A stretch of 24,610 nt of DNA. It comes from a virus. Location: positions 1-24,610 of the IMG/VR virus record IMGVR_UViG_3300005441_000152, one strand, 5' to 3'. This document shows, piece by piece, positions 15,295-22,580 of the stretch (within the stretch, counting starts at the first letter, position 1; every line of letters begins with the position of its first letter). The notes under the pieces were generated by a model. That model made no database searches. It saw only the letters and a list, made by a program, of their open reading frames with translations, and had not been told where the DNA came from. Made by a program: the position numbers and the translations under genes.

Positions 15295-16563
15295 TTACGC
15301 CAGCTTGATCACCGCGGTTGCCGCGCCGTTCGTGACGCCGAAGCACTCGAAAGCCTCGGTGCGAGCCTCGATGCCCGCGTCCGCGCTCTGACGAAGCACG
15401 GCGTTACCGTCCTCGTCGTCCATGTGCGGGGCCTGTCCCATCGACGGGTGATCGACCGCCTTCGGGTCGAGCACGTACGCCTCCGAGTTGGGGCAATACT
15501 TGTCCGAGATGACCGGCAGTTCAACGCCGTCGGCGTAGACGAGCAGGGCCTTGTAGCCCGTCCCGCCCCGGCCGGTGATCATGGTGTATTGCTTGTCCTC
15601 CTGGCTCGCCGAGAACTCGATGAACTTGTCAACCGAGACGACCGCCACCAGACGATCGGCGTTGCCGACCGTCGAGCAGAGGTTCGCGGCCTCGACGAGC
15701 GCCTGCGCCAGCGACTTCCCCGTGGTCGTGCCGTCGATGATCCAGCCGAAAAGGAAGCTGTTCGTCGTGCGGTCGTTCCCGAAGAAGTTCTCACCACCCG
15801 ACGGGGCAGTCGTCGGCACCCAGGCAGGCAGGCCTGCCGGACGGAGCCGCGCGGGGGTCGCGCTGTCCTGCCGGTCGCCCTTGGTGAAGATGATGTCGTT
15901 CTGGGCGAGGCCCGCGACGGCGTTGGTGTTGACGTCGAGATCGATGGTCCCGGCGCTGTAGTTCACCTTCGCCACGACGGCCGACTGACCCGCGCGGAGC
16001 GTGTTGGCGCTGATGGTGGCCGAAAAGACCAGCTTCATGCCCTTCACGAACCGGAAGGCCATCGAGCGGTCGACAGCCCCGGTGCGGGGGTTGCCGAGCG
16101 TGATGGTCGTCGAGGCGCCCGCGGCGTTGGTCATCGTCGCCAGCTCGCCGAATCCGGTCGTGAACAGCGCGACCGAGCGACGGTGGCCCGAGTACCGCAG
16201 CGCCGAGTCGATCTCGTGCCGCAGGACCGGAATCCATCCGCCTTTCTGGTTGCGCGTGCGGGCGATCTGCCCCTTCGACACGCTGGGCGCCTGGTAGTCG
16301 TCGCACCAGTCCACCTTGAACTGGAAGCCCGAGCTCTGGGCGTTCTGGCCGCGCTCCTGCGCTTCCGAGAACGTGGCCGAGCCGGACGGGTTGTCGCCGA
16401 CGACGGTCAGGAAGTTGTATGAGTCGCCCGCACCGTCGGTGTGGTGCTTGACCAGGTTGAGCAGCCGGGAGCTGTTCTTGCTGATCGTGTTGACGACGAC
16501 GTCATTGGAGTAGAACCGCTTGAGAAATGCTGCGCCGTTGGTGGGATTTGCGCCGGAAGCCAT
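15295..16563 (-). CDS. Major capsid protein (HK97-fold type)
   Basis: A 422-aa protein immediately downstream of a typical scaffold gene. It has the features of a phage major capsid protein: a mixed N-terminal arm (ISKNSSRLLNLVKHHTDGAG), a charged region around 60-125 (QERGQNAQSSGFQFKVDW... RNQKGGWIPVLRHEID), a beta insertion at about 145-240, and a helical domain with LVEAANLCSTVGNADRL (about 290-306). A C-terminal strand, VELPVISDKYCPNSEAYVLD (about 350-370), is a common capsid motif. A GAGGT ribosome binding site lies about ten bases before the ATG. It is separated from scaffold by 17 bases and followed by hairpins. The fold is inferred from position and layout. Confidence 0.85.
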   Translation of the reverse strand: MASGANPTNGAAFLKRFYSNDVVVNTISKNSSRLLNLVKHHTDGAGDSYNFLTVVGDNPSGSATFSEAQERGQNAQSSGFQFKVDWCDDYQAPSVSKGQIARTRNQKGGWIPVLRHEIDSALRYSGHRRSVALFTTGFGELATMTNAAGASTTITLGNPRTGAVDRSMAFRFVKGMKLVFSATISANTLRAGQSAVVAKVNYSAGTIDLDVNTNAVAGLAQNDIIFTKGDRQDSATPARLRPAGLPAWVPTTAPSGGENFFGNDRTTNSFLFGWIIDGTTTGKSLAQALVEAANLCSTVGNADRLVAVVSVDKFIEFSASQEDKQYTMITGRGGTGYKALLVYADGVELPVISDKYCPNSEAYVLDPKAVDHPSMGQAPHMDDEDGNAVLRQSADAGIEARTEAFECFGVTNGAATAVIKLA

Positions 16564-16580
16564 TGGTTGTTACCTCGAGG

Positions 16581-17606
16581 TCAGACGCCGAATTCAGCGA
16601 GGATCCGGCGCTCGCGCTCATCGAGGTCATCCGTGGGCAGATCGTCCGGGAGGTCCGGGGTTTCCGCGACGGGTACGCTCGAGAGCGACGTGGGTGCCTT
16701 CTTCGCTAAGGCTGTTGCTGGCTTCGCTGGGGGCGCGTCTTTCTTGGCCGGGGCTTGCGCCTCGGTGGATACGGGCTCGCGCTTCCCGTACCGCTTCGAC
16801 TTGCCGAGCATCGCCGCCCTGGAGTCCTCGACCGCTTGCGCGGCGATGTCCCAGGACAGAATCGCGGGCTTCGTGACGTTGCCCTTGTCGTCCCGCTCGG
16901 AATGCTTTTCGTAGTAGCCCGTGATGACGTCGATGACGTCACGCTGTAGGCCCAGGGTGTTGACGAGGTCGAATCGCTCGTCCGCGCTCACCTTGGCGAC
17001 GATGTCGTTGCGCCAGTTGGCGGCGGTCTGCTCGCGTTCGCGCTGCTCGCGCGCGGCCTCGCGGTCGTTCTGCTCCTGGCGAAGCTTGGCCACCTCGCGC
17101 TCGGCGGGGCTTTTCTCCTGGTCGATAAAGCCCTGTAGCGCCTTCTGAACCAGCGCCTCTCCGCCGTGGGCGAGCAGGAACGCGGCGGGGTCTTTCTCGA
17201 TGGATGCCACGAGCTCGTCGTGCTTCTGGGCCTTCGAGGCGAAGGACTCGGCGGCCGATCGGGCGGCGCGGGCCTGGTTCTGTAGCTCGACGACCTTCTG
17301 GCGCTCTTCGGCCAGCTTCGCGAACCCTCGCCGCAACTTCGCCGCCTCGATGTCGTTGGGCGGGGTCTCGGGGGTGGCTTCGGGTGCCGGCTTGGCCGGG
17401 TCGGTCTTCTCTTCGGCCTCGGCGGGTTTCTGGGGCTCGGCGGCGGGCTCCGTGCCGGCCAGGACCTCGTCGAGGATGGCGGCCGCCGGGTCTGCACTCG
17501 CGTCGCCGTCGACGAACGACAGCGAAGGCTGTGCGGCAGCTGCAGCCTGCGCGGCGGCGGCGCCTTGCGCCTCGACGATACCGACCGATGCGGCTACCTC
17601 GCCCAT
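16581..17606 (-). CDS. Scaffolding protein
   Basis: The 341-aa product has the composition of a scaffold: Ala/Glu/Lys/Pro-rich with a low-complexity N-terminus (Ala runs and Glu/Pro-rich linker up to about residue 85). A long charged coiled-coil stretch follows (about 88-200, AKLRRGFAKLAEERQKVVEL... REAAREQREREQ). A Pro/Lys-rich linker (about 285-320) then leads to an acidic C-terminus (DLPTDDLDERERRILAEF) that would be exposed for capsid binding. It lies directly before the capsid gene. It begins with a TGATG overlap after the 114-aa gene. The identification rests on composition and on the portal-scaffold-capsid order. Confidence 0.85.
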   Translation of the reverse strand: MGEVAASVGIVEAQGAAAAQAAAAAQPSLSFVDGDASADPAAAILDEVLAGTEPAAEPQKPAEAEEKTDPAKPAPEATPETPPNDIEAAKLRRGFAKLAEERQKVVELQNQARAARSAAESFASKAQKHDELVASIEKDPAAFLLAHGGEALVQKALQGFIDQEKSPAEREVAKLRQEQNDREAAREQREREQTAANWRNDIVAKVSADERFDLVNTLGLQRDVIDVITGYYEKHSERDDKGNVTKPAILSWDIAAQAVEDSRAAMLGKSKRYGKREPVSTEAQAPAKKDAPPAKPATALAKKAPTSLSSVPVAETPDLPDDLPTDDLDERERRILAEFGV

Positions 17607-17950
17607 CAGCCGTCGACCTCATTGCCGGCCGACCCGGTGGCGTAGTGCTTCGGGTCGGGGAGCAGGCCCGCCTCCTCCCAGTCGACGACCTCTTCCGGGG
17701 TGGCGAGATGGGGGTGCGCCTTGACCAGGTTCGCGAGGCGCTCGGCGTCGTGGTAGTTCGTGACGCGGCGGCGCTTGGTCACCGGGCCGCGTGCGGCGCG
17801 CTCCTTGGCGCGCTTCTCGCGGATGGCTGCCATGTCCGATTCGAGGTCCGACCCGCGCGGGGCCACTTCGACGGGCTCCGGCTCGCCGAAGTCGTTGTCC
17901 TGGACCGTCTCGACAAGTGTTTCCCTCGCTGGTTCTTTCGCCTTTGCCAT
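17606..17950 (-). CDS. Small charged protein of unknown function, first gene of the scaffold-capsid module
   Basis: A 114-aa protein. The N-terminal half is acidic (residues 8-40), followed by a strongly basic patch (AIREKRAKERAARGPVTKRRR, about 42-62). A C-terminal region with DAERLANLVKAHPHLATPEEV may form two helices. It is coupled to scaffold by TGATG. Its ATG lies five bases after start-associated motif site 3, so it opens the head-gene module. It may be a minor capsid or packaging accessory, but no recognised family supports that. Confidence 0.65.
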   Translation of the reverse strand: MAKAKEPARETLVETVQDNDFGEPEPVEVAPRGSDLESDMAAIREKRAKERAARGPVTKRRRVTNYHDAERLANLVKAHPHLATPEEVVDWEEAGLLPDPKHYATGSAGNEVDG

Positions 17951-17971
17951 ACCCTGGTCAGGGTGGGCGCC
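17951..17971 (-). promoter_or_regulatory. Start-associated motif, site 3 (upstream of the scaffold-capsid module)
   Basis: On the minus strand the 21 bases between the portal stop and the ATG at 17950 read GGCGCCCACCCTGACC followed by AGGGT. The core is identical in order to the other sites, and the spacing to ATGG is five bases. The AGGG is too close to the ATG to be a normal ribosome binding site. The motif fills the entire intergenic gap. Confidence 0.65.
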
Positions 17972-19858
17972 TTACCCGAGCGGGGCGCCGGGCTGGACGG
18001 GCGGTGGAGGGCCGCCGGGGCCTGGCATTGCCGGCGGGGCGGGTGGCTTGATCTGCGCCTGGAGGGCGGCGACATCGTCGAGCCACTTGTAAATCTGGTC
18101 CAGGTGCTTTTCGGGCACGTTGCCGATTTCGCCCGAGGCGCGGTACTGCGAACCGACACGGAGGCAGGTCGCCAGGTCCATGGCCGGATCGGGCGTGCGG
18201 TACTTCCCGTCCTGCAGCATGTCGTCGCAGATTTTCTCGGCCTCTTTCTCGGCGGCTCGGTCTGCTGCCATGTTCGCGTCGGGGTCGAGGTCGTCAAGCG
18301 CAGCCTCGGCCCGCTTCGGTGACCAGATGCCTTCGGTGACCAGCTCCTTGACGCGGTCGATGCGGCCCTGGGGCGTGGTGGGTAGCAGGGACGTCGGGTA
18401 GGGCTCGATGACGTAGGCGTCTTCTTCGAGGTCGACGTCTTTCCAGCGGATGCTGTCGAGCAGCTCCGTGCCAGGGGCGGCGATGCGACGGTCAGGGTCG
18501 TCCTTGTAAAGCTCGCGGGCGATGTCGACGAAGGCCCGGAAGATGTCGATGTGCAGTTGCTCCCACCGCTGGGACAGAACAGAGAACCGGGCCGTCTGGA
18601 CGTCGAGGGATTCGCGGATCGCCTCGCCTGACACCGTGCCGGCCGCCTTCTGCCCTGATGCCAGGGAGGGAGAAACGCCGTACGCCTCGAAGCCCTTCGC
18701 CCAGTGGCGTTCGAGGTGCTGGTAAACCTCGGGGGATAGGGCCGTCGGCGACCACCACACCGGGGGCATGGTGCCGAACTGGATCACCGAGCCGACCTGG
18801 TTTGTGATCTCGCTCTTGAGAATCTTCGAGCCGCGCTGAATGCCCACACGGGGGACGCAGGCGAGGTGCTGTGCGCGAGCGATGCGATCGAGGAGAATGT
18901 TGATCGCCACCTGGTTGTCTAGCAGCACGTCGGCCGCACTGCGACCGTAGGGGCCGGATAGCGCCGGGTCCCAGCAGAACAGGCGGATCGCGTGGTATGC
19001 CTTCGTCCATTCCTCGTCCAGCAGCGTCCCGCCCTCGCCCTTGACGGCGATGACGTGCCTGCCGTCGCCGGTGCCCTTGTCGGTGGGCAGGTGCCAGGCT
19101 TCGTAGACCCGGATCAGGTCGGCCCGCCCGCCCTGCATGGTCGGATCTTCCTTCTGGGCGCTCAGGATGGCGTTCTTTTGCGCGTCGGTCTTGCCGAACT
19201 TCTTCAGGACCGTCTTGCGGGCGATGAACTTGCGGCGATAGAGCGTGCGGGGCTCGGCGTCGATACCGTCGTTGGCGTCGATGAGGATTTCCCAGCCTCG
19301 AACGACGGCCAGCTCGGGCCTGTCGGTGCCCTTGATCGTCTCCAGGCCAACGATGTCGATGGCCCCGGCCTGGAGGAAGCCGAACTGGGTCTTTTCGTAG
19401 ACCCGATTGAGCGAGAACAGCCCGTCGCCAAGCTGGGTGAGCTTCTTCGCCCTCTGCTGCTGGCGGTAGTTCCCGGCCGTGGTCACGCAGCGGGCCCGAG
19501 GCTTGGACCTGGAGACCTGGGACGAGACGGTCAGGATGACCGAGCGGACCTGATTCCAGGTCGATTCGCCGGGGGCGATGCCGGTGCCGGTGACGAGGCC
19601 GCTCAGCGTGGCCCGGCCGCCGTACTGGTATAGGTTCTTTACGGCGGTACCCTCGAACAGGGAGGCATAGAGCAGGTTCCAATCCCCCCGCTCCATTTCT
19701 GCGGGGGAGGTTTCGATCTGCTGGGCAGCGTCGACCATCATCCGCCCGCGCTCCTCGGCGGTGGTGGCGTCGAACCATGCTACCGAGTCGGCGTTCTTGT
19801 CCGCCTCGTCGTCGAAGTTGAACCTGTCGACCTCGCCCGGCTTCTTACGCTTTGCCAT
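17972..19858 (-). CDS. Portal protein
   Basis: A 628-aa protein of the size and layout of podovirus-type portals. It has an N-terminal acidic segment, then a clip/stem-like region. A central section includes FCWDPALSGPYGRSAADVLLDNQVAINILLDRI (about 295-327), PPVWWSPTALSPEVYQHLERHWAKGFEAYGVSPS (about 364-397) and SGEAIRESLDVQTARFSVLSQRWEQ (about 409-433). The last two resemble the region of phage portals that lines the channel. The end is Pro/Gly-rich. Its start overlaps the previous stop by 14 bases. It lies between terminase and scaffold genes, the expected position, and is the docking site for terminase and the adaptor. Confidence 0.85.
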   Translation of the reverse strand: MAKRKKPGEVDRFNFDDEADKNADSVAWFDATTAEERGRMMVDAAQQIETSPAEMERGDWNLLYASLFEGTAVKNLYQYGGRATLSGLVTGTGIAPGESTWNQVRSVILTVSSQVSRSKPRARCVTTAGNYRQQQRAKKLTQLGDGLFSLNRVYEKTQFGFLQAGAIDIVGLETIKGTDRPELAVVRGWEILIDANDGIDAEPRTLYRRKFIARKTVLKKFGKTDAQKNAILSAQKEDPTMQGGRADLIRVYEAWHLPTDKGTGDGRHVIAVKGEGGTLLDEEWTKAYHAIRLFCWDPALSGPYGRSAADVLLDNQVAINILLDRIARAQHLACVPRVGIQRGSKILKSEITNQVGSVIQFGTMPPVWWSPTALSPEVYQHLERHWAKGFEAYGVSPSLASGQKAAGTVSGEAIRESLDVQTARFSVLSQRWEQLHIDIFRAFVDIARELYKDDPDRRIAAPGTELLDSIRWKDVDLEEDAYVIEPYPTSLLPTTPQGRIDRVKELVTEGIWSPKRAEAALDDLDPDANMAADRAAEKEAEKICDDMLQDGKYRTPDPAMDLATCLRVGSQYRASGEIGNVPEKHLDQIYKWLDDVAALQAQIKPPAPPAMPGPGGPPPPVQPGAPLG

Positions 19859-20147
19859 CGGTCACCTCGACGCCATCGGCGATCGCGTAGCCCGGGATGC
19901 CTCCATACTTCGCCACGAGTGTGGCCGCTTCGTTGATGGCCTCGGCGATCGACGGCTCGGGTTGGGCCTTGATGTAGTCGTCGAGCAGGCGCGGGGCTGG
20001 CGGCTGGCCGGCAATGCGCGCCCGCCTCTTCATGGCCTTTAGGACCGACTTCCAGGGGTGGCCGTGGAGACGGGCCAGCTTCTTTGCGTCCTCGCGGGTG
20101 ACGGTGCCGGTGATGCCGCGAGCCAGCTCGGCGACGGTGGCGGGCAT
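19845..20147 (-). CDS. Small basic protein upstream of portal
   Basis: Start chosen at the ATG at 20147, which forms TGATG with the upstream stop; the longer reading frame has no better start. The 100-aa product begins MPATVAELARGITGTVTRED. It has a basic helix (DAKKLARLHGHPWKSVLKAMKRRARIAG, about 20-47) that could bind nucleic acid, and a more acidic C-terminal half. The last 14 bases overlap the portal start. No family recognised. Confidence 0.6.
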   Translation of the reverse strand: MPATVAELARGITGTVTREDAKKLARLHGHPWKSVLKAMKRRARIAGQPPAPRLLDDYIKAQPEPSIAEAINEAATLVAKYGGIPGYAIADGVEVTDGKA

Positions 20148-20353
20148 CAGTTCGCCCCTTCGGGCGCCGGCGCTGGTTCCTTCGGCCACAGCCGCCCCGG
20201 CGTGTCGCGGGCCATCTTGGCGACCCCGTTCAGCAGGGCGGCGATCGCCTCATGCTTCCGGCTGCCCTCGTAGAACAGCGGGCGGTCGGATGCTGGGCGA
20301 CGGAGCCAGGCTCGCCAGGTCCGCCCGTACCGAGCCACGCGATAGGCGAGCAT
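20147..20353 (-). CDS. Small basic protein of unknown function
   Basis: A 68-aa product starting at the ATG of a TGATG junction with the gene upstream and ending in another TGATG junction. The N-terminus is Arg/Trp-rich (MLAYRVARYGRTWRAWLRRP), followed by SRKHEAIAALLNGVAKMARD and a Pro-rich tail. The strict coupling on both sides supports it as a real gene. Function unknown. Confidence 0.6.
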   Translation of the reverse strand: MLAYRVARYGRTWRAWLRRPASDRPLFYEGSRKHEAIAALLNGVAKMARDTPGRLWPKEPAPAPEGAN

Positions 20354-20583
20354 CACTGTCTTCCCGGCTTGTCGGCGTACGCCTTGCGGATGCGGGACAC
20401 GGTGTCCTGCAGCGCCATGGGGGCGGGCTGGGACCACGACGTGTCCGCCGAGACGTCGACATCGCCCCTCGGAACCTCCAGCGGGGCGGCGCCAAGCTGC
20501 AGCAACAGCTCGCCATCGTGGTACGCCGTGACGCCAGCTTCCCGTAACGCGCCGAGAAGCCCCTTCAGCTTGCGCAAGTCCAT
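20353..20583 (-). CDS. Small protein, first gene of the portal operon
   Basis: A 76-aa protein with an N-terminal amphipathic helix and short strand, LKGLLGALREAGVTAYHDGELLLQLG (about 6-31). I associate that arrangement with small proteins often encoded between terminase and portal in environmental phages, but no function is known. The C-terminal part includes MALQDTVSRIRKAYADKPG. The ATG stands six bases after motif site 4 and lacks an obvious Shine-Dalgarno sequence. It couples to the next gene by TGATG. Confidence 0.65.
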   Translation of the reverse strand: MDLRKLKGLLGALREAGVTAYHDGELLLQLGAAPLEVPRGDVDVSADTSWSQPAPMALQDTVSRIRKAYADKPGRQ

Positions 20584-20608
20584 TGCGCTGGTCAGGGAGG
20601 GCGCCTAG
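20584..20608 (-). promoter_or_regulatory. Start-associated motif, site 4 (upstream of the portal operon)
   Basis: On the minus strand the sequence TAGGCGCCCTCCCTGACC, then six bases (AGCGCA), then ATGG precedes the 76-aa gene. It is almost identical over about 30 bases to site 5 at 20855, so the two are recent duplicates. A phage-specific promoter for the portal operon is the simplest reading. Confidence 0.65.
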
Positions 20609-20809
20609 AATGGCGTTGGTCTCAGATGCCCACTGACGAAGCGCGACGAATAGCGAGGGATGTACACGTCGCGGACCGCACCGTGGTAAGTGGGGGTGGC
20701 CCCACCTTGACGCCGTCCCCCCGAGAGGAAAAGCGTGCGCCAACCGGCGTTTGCCGGGGCCGGCGGAGGGTTCGATTCCCTGGCGCGGTGCTACTTCTTT
20801 CGTACCCGC
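20609..20809. other. Gene-poor stretch between two copies of the start-associated motif
   Basis: No well-supported gene lies here. The stretch holds a strong hairpin (20690-20705, GTGGGG-GTGG-CCCCAC), a smaller one (20744-20757, CCGGC-GTTT-GCCGG) and a tRNA-like T-arm (20766-20782). Neither hairpin is followed by a T-run in either direction, so no intrinsic terminator is evident. A 28-codon plus-strand frame starting GTG at 20735 after AGAGGA is possible but weak. Confidence 0.5.
20766..20790 (+). other. tRNA-like T-arm and 3' acceptor sequence (not a complete tRNA)
   Basis: The plus strand holds AGGGTTCGATTCCCT (20767-20781), a perfect match to the conserved T-loop with four paired stem bases. 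It is followed by GCGCGGT and G, which can act as the 3' acceptor strand and discriminator base. ACCGCAC at 20675-20681 pairs with the acceptor at six of seven positions, but the total length of 116 bases and missing D and anticodon arms rule out an ordinary tRNA. It may be a decayed tRNA, a recombination trace or an unrecognised structured RNA. CCA is not encoded. Confidence 0.3.
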
Positions 20810-20854
20810 CTACTCGAATAGATCGCCGACTAGCATCTCTTCGTCGTCCGCCAT
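20810..20854 (-). pseudogene. Duplicate of the terL 3' end (14-codon mini reading frame)
   Basis: This 45-base frame encodes MADDEEMLVGDLFE. The last residues of the large terminase are IADDEELLIGDLLE, so the two peptides agree at 10 of 14 positions. The DNA also matches over about 43 bases (roughly two thirds identical), reaching past the stop. The frame starts at the ATG six bases after motif site 5, so it may even be translated. It is either a remnant of an older terL or the product of an insertion that regenerated the end of the gene. Confidence 0.55.
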
Positions 20855-20879
20855 TGCGCTGGTCAGGGAGGGCACCTAG
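20855..20879 (-). promoter_or_regulatory. Start-associated motif, site 5
   Basis: On the minus strand TAGGTGCCCTCCCTGACC, then AGCGCA, then ATGG. It differs from site 4 by one core base. The start codon it faces belongs to the terL-end duplicate. On the plus strand the continuation GGGCACCTAGAGTG resembles the rightward arm of site 1 and lies ten bases before the ATG of the small plus-strand gene at 20889, so the site may act in both directions. Confidence 0.55.
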
Positions 20880-20888
20880 AGTGGGGCG

Positions 20889-21074
20889 ATGGACGAGCCG
20901 TTCGACCTTCTCAAGTTCTTGGTCGGGTGCTGGTTTGTGGTCCGGTGGCACGACATCGCCAGCCGTTACGACGTGGGACTACCCGAGGACGATGCGATGC
21001 TCCAGCGCGCGACGCTTGGGATCATCCAGCGGGTCACCCGTACGGAATCACTCCAGCAAGTCGCCGATAAGTAG
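20889..21074 (+). CDS. Small plus-strand protein converging on terL
   Basis: A 61-aa product: MDEPFDLLKFLVGCWFVVRW, then a polar part with YDVGLPEDDAMLQRATLGII. Codons end in G or C at most positions, as in the genuine genes here. A GTGGGGCG stretch precedes the ATG. The N-terminal hydrophobic stretch (residues 7-19) is interrupted by Lys and Cys and is only marginally membrane-like. Its last 27 bases overlap the terL 3' end in the convergent direction. It is unrelated to known families by eye. Its orientation is like the other plus-strand island. Confidence 0.5.
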   Translation: MDEPFDLLKFLVGCWFVVRWHDIASRYDVGLPEDDAMLQRATLGIIQRVTRTESLQQVADK

Positions 21075-22580
21075 CTCCTCGTCGTCCGCGATGTCACGCG
21101 TCCCTGCCTTGGCTGCCTGGACCCGGCGTTGCTTCTTCGCCCACCGTTCCCGCTTCTGTTCCTCGATGGGCTTCGGTACCGCCGGCTCGGTGTAGCTGGC
21201 CCAATAGCCCTGCAGGCCGTACCGCGCGGCCTCTGACGGGTCGGGGTGCCACTGGCTGGACCAGCGCCATGTGCCTTTTGCGCGGGCCTCCTGGTCGAAC
21301 CTGGCGCGCTGGTAGTCCTCTTCCAGGGCTGACCCGATCATCACCCGCAGCCAGCCCTTCGTGAGCAGGTCGTTCACCCGGCGAACCTGCCCGGGGAAGT
21401 CGGACTTATTCGCGGCCCTGACCAGCGGAATGCCGTAGTCCGTCCCGAAGGTGTCGATTTCGAGGGAGCCCGACCCTGGGTCCCAGTAGATATCGTCAGT
21501 CGGGTACTTGTCGACGAAGACAGAGAGCGTCGAGGCTATCTCGCTGAGCGGGACAGGCGTATCACGAGGCGTTGCCCACTCGGCGACGTGCTGGATTTCG
21601 TGGGTGTGCTCCCCCCAGCCCCACACGACGATGCTGGTCCGGTCGGAGCCGCCTGGGTCGATGCCGATCGTGAACTGGTCTATCCCCTCGTGTGGCATAG
21701 CCGCAAACGCAATACCATGCTCCCAGTCGACCGTTTCTAGCCAGGCTGGCACCTCGGCCTTGTAGCCGTTCCGCTCGCGGCTGTAGCGATAGGCCGTTGC
21801 GCTGAGGTCCCAAACCCGCCGCATGTACCAGTCGCGCTGAATTTGGGGGTCGTCGATGGTGAGATTGTGCTCCCGCATGTGGTCGCGGAGCTTCGCCATC
21901 GCTTCGGGGGTGTGGACGTTTGCCGCGCGGCCCCATTCGTGGTGACGCCAGCCCTTGCACTTGCACTGCTCGCCGTCGAGCGCCTGGGGGTGGGCGCGTT
22001 CGTAGAAGGGGCCTGCGGGGACGTCGGGCAGAACGCCGCTTTGGATGATCTTCGTCGTCGGTCCCAGCATGGGGACGAGCAGCGTGTTCAGGATGTACTT
22101 CAGAACGCCGGGGGGCTGGTCCTGGGCCTCGTCGATGATGACGATGCCGTGATTCCGCAGGCTGTTGCCCAGGAACTTCTTCACGTTCGAGAGGTCGTCG
22201 GTACCCCCGAACATCACGCGGGAGCCGTTCGGCCATGTCGTGATCATGGTCGTCTCGTTGTGCCAGTCGTCCGGGATGCCGTGGCGCTCGCAAAGGCCCT
22301 GCTTCCAGATCGGAACCCAGTTGCTAACCTTGACGCCGGTCCCCTTGAGGCCGAGGAACAGCCCGACGCTGCGGGGATTCTCGTCGGCGTTCCTGCCCAG
22401 GATGAAGTCGTCGCCCCAGGTCTTCCCGCTCTGCCGGGCGCACATGACGTGCTGATAAGGCGACGGATCGGTTACGAACGCCAGTTGAGGGCCGTGACCG
22501 CCGGCGAAGGCTATCGGGTCCCAGCGCGGCCGCGTTGCCCGGGCCGCCAGGGCTTCGAGCAGAGGGCGGAGGTTGGTCAC
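21048..22580 (-). CDS. terL: Terminase large subunit
   Basis: The 510-aa DNA-packaging motor starts at a GTG sharing a GTGA overlap with the preceding gene. The ATPase domain has a Walker A-like CARQSGKTW at 47-55 and Walker B GIVIIDEAQD at 145-154 (Asp150, Glu151). The nuclease domain begins at IGIDPGGSD, with the first metal-binding Asp at 308 and a second acidic cluster, DDIYWDPGS (Asp366). The C-terminal tail is charged (EEQKRERWAKKQRR...) and ends ADDEELLIGDLLE, a peptide that also occurs duplicated 200 bases downstream. The protein cuts concatemeric DNA and drives it through the portal. Its 3' end overlaps a convergent plus-strand gene. Confidence 0.95.
   Translation of the reverse strand: MTNLRPLLEALAARATRPRWDPIAFAGGHGPQLAFVTDPSPYQHVMCARQSGKTWGDDFILGRNADENPRSVGLFLGLKGTGVKVSNWVPIWKQGLCERHGIPDDWHNETTMITTWPNGSRVMFGGTDDLSNVKKFLGNSLRNHGIVIIDEAQDQPPGVLKYILNTLLVPMLGPTTKIIQSGVLPDVPAGPFYERAHPQALDGEQCKCKGWRHHEWGRAANVHTPEAMAKLRDHMREHNLTIDDPQIQRDWYMRRVWDLSATAYRYSRERNGYKAEVPAWLETVDWEHGIAFAAMPHEGIDQFTIGIDPGGSDRTSIVVWGWGEHTHEIQHVAEWATPRDTPVPLSEIASTLSVFVDKYPTDDIYWDPGSGSLEIDTFGTDYGIPLVRAANKSDFPGQVRRVNDLLTKGWLRVMIGSALEEDYQRARFDQEARAKGTWRWSSQWHPDPSEAARYGLQGYWASYTEPAVPKPIEEQKRERWAKKQRRVQAAKAGTRDIADDEELLIGDLLE

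Noticed and set aside
14767-16422. Long plus-strand frame of 551 codons opposite the capsid and downstream genes
   Set aside because: It is antisense to well-supported coupled genes, is Arg/Gly-rich as expected from a GC-rich complement, and has no matching motif or neighbour on its strand.
18486-18500. CCCTGACC within the portal gene
   Set aside because: A short coding coincidence without the GGCGCC half or a following start codon.
20690-20757. Intrinsic terminators at the GC-rich hairpins
   Set aside because: Neither hairpin is followed by a T-run on either strand.
20675-20790. Complete tRNA gene
   Set aside because: Only a T-arm and imperfect acceptor pairing are found. The D and anticodon arms cannot be folded and the length of 116 bases is wrong.
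20735-20821. 28-codon plus-strand frame starting GTG after AGAGGA
   Set aside because: A ribosome binding site is present, but the frame is tiny, overlaps the tRNA-like T-arm and hairpin, and has no recognised product.
20626-21195. Plus-strand frame of 189 codons after motif site 4
   Set aside because: Codon third positions are irregular. Part of it reads through the tRNA-like T-arm (giving the familiar RVRFPG artefact) and antisense to terL.
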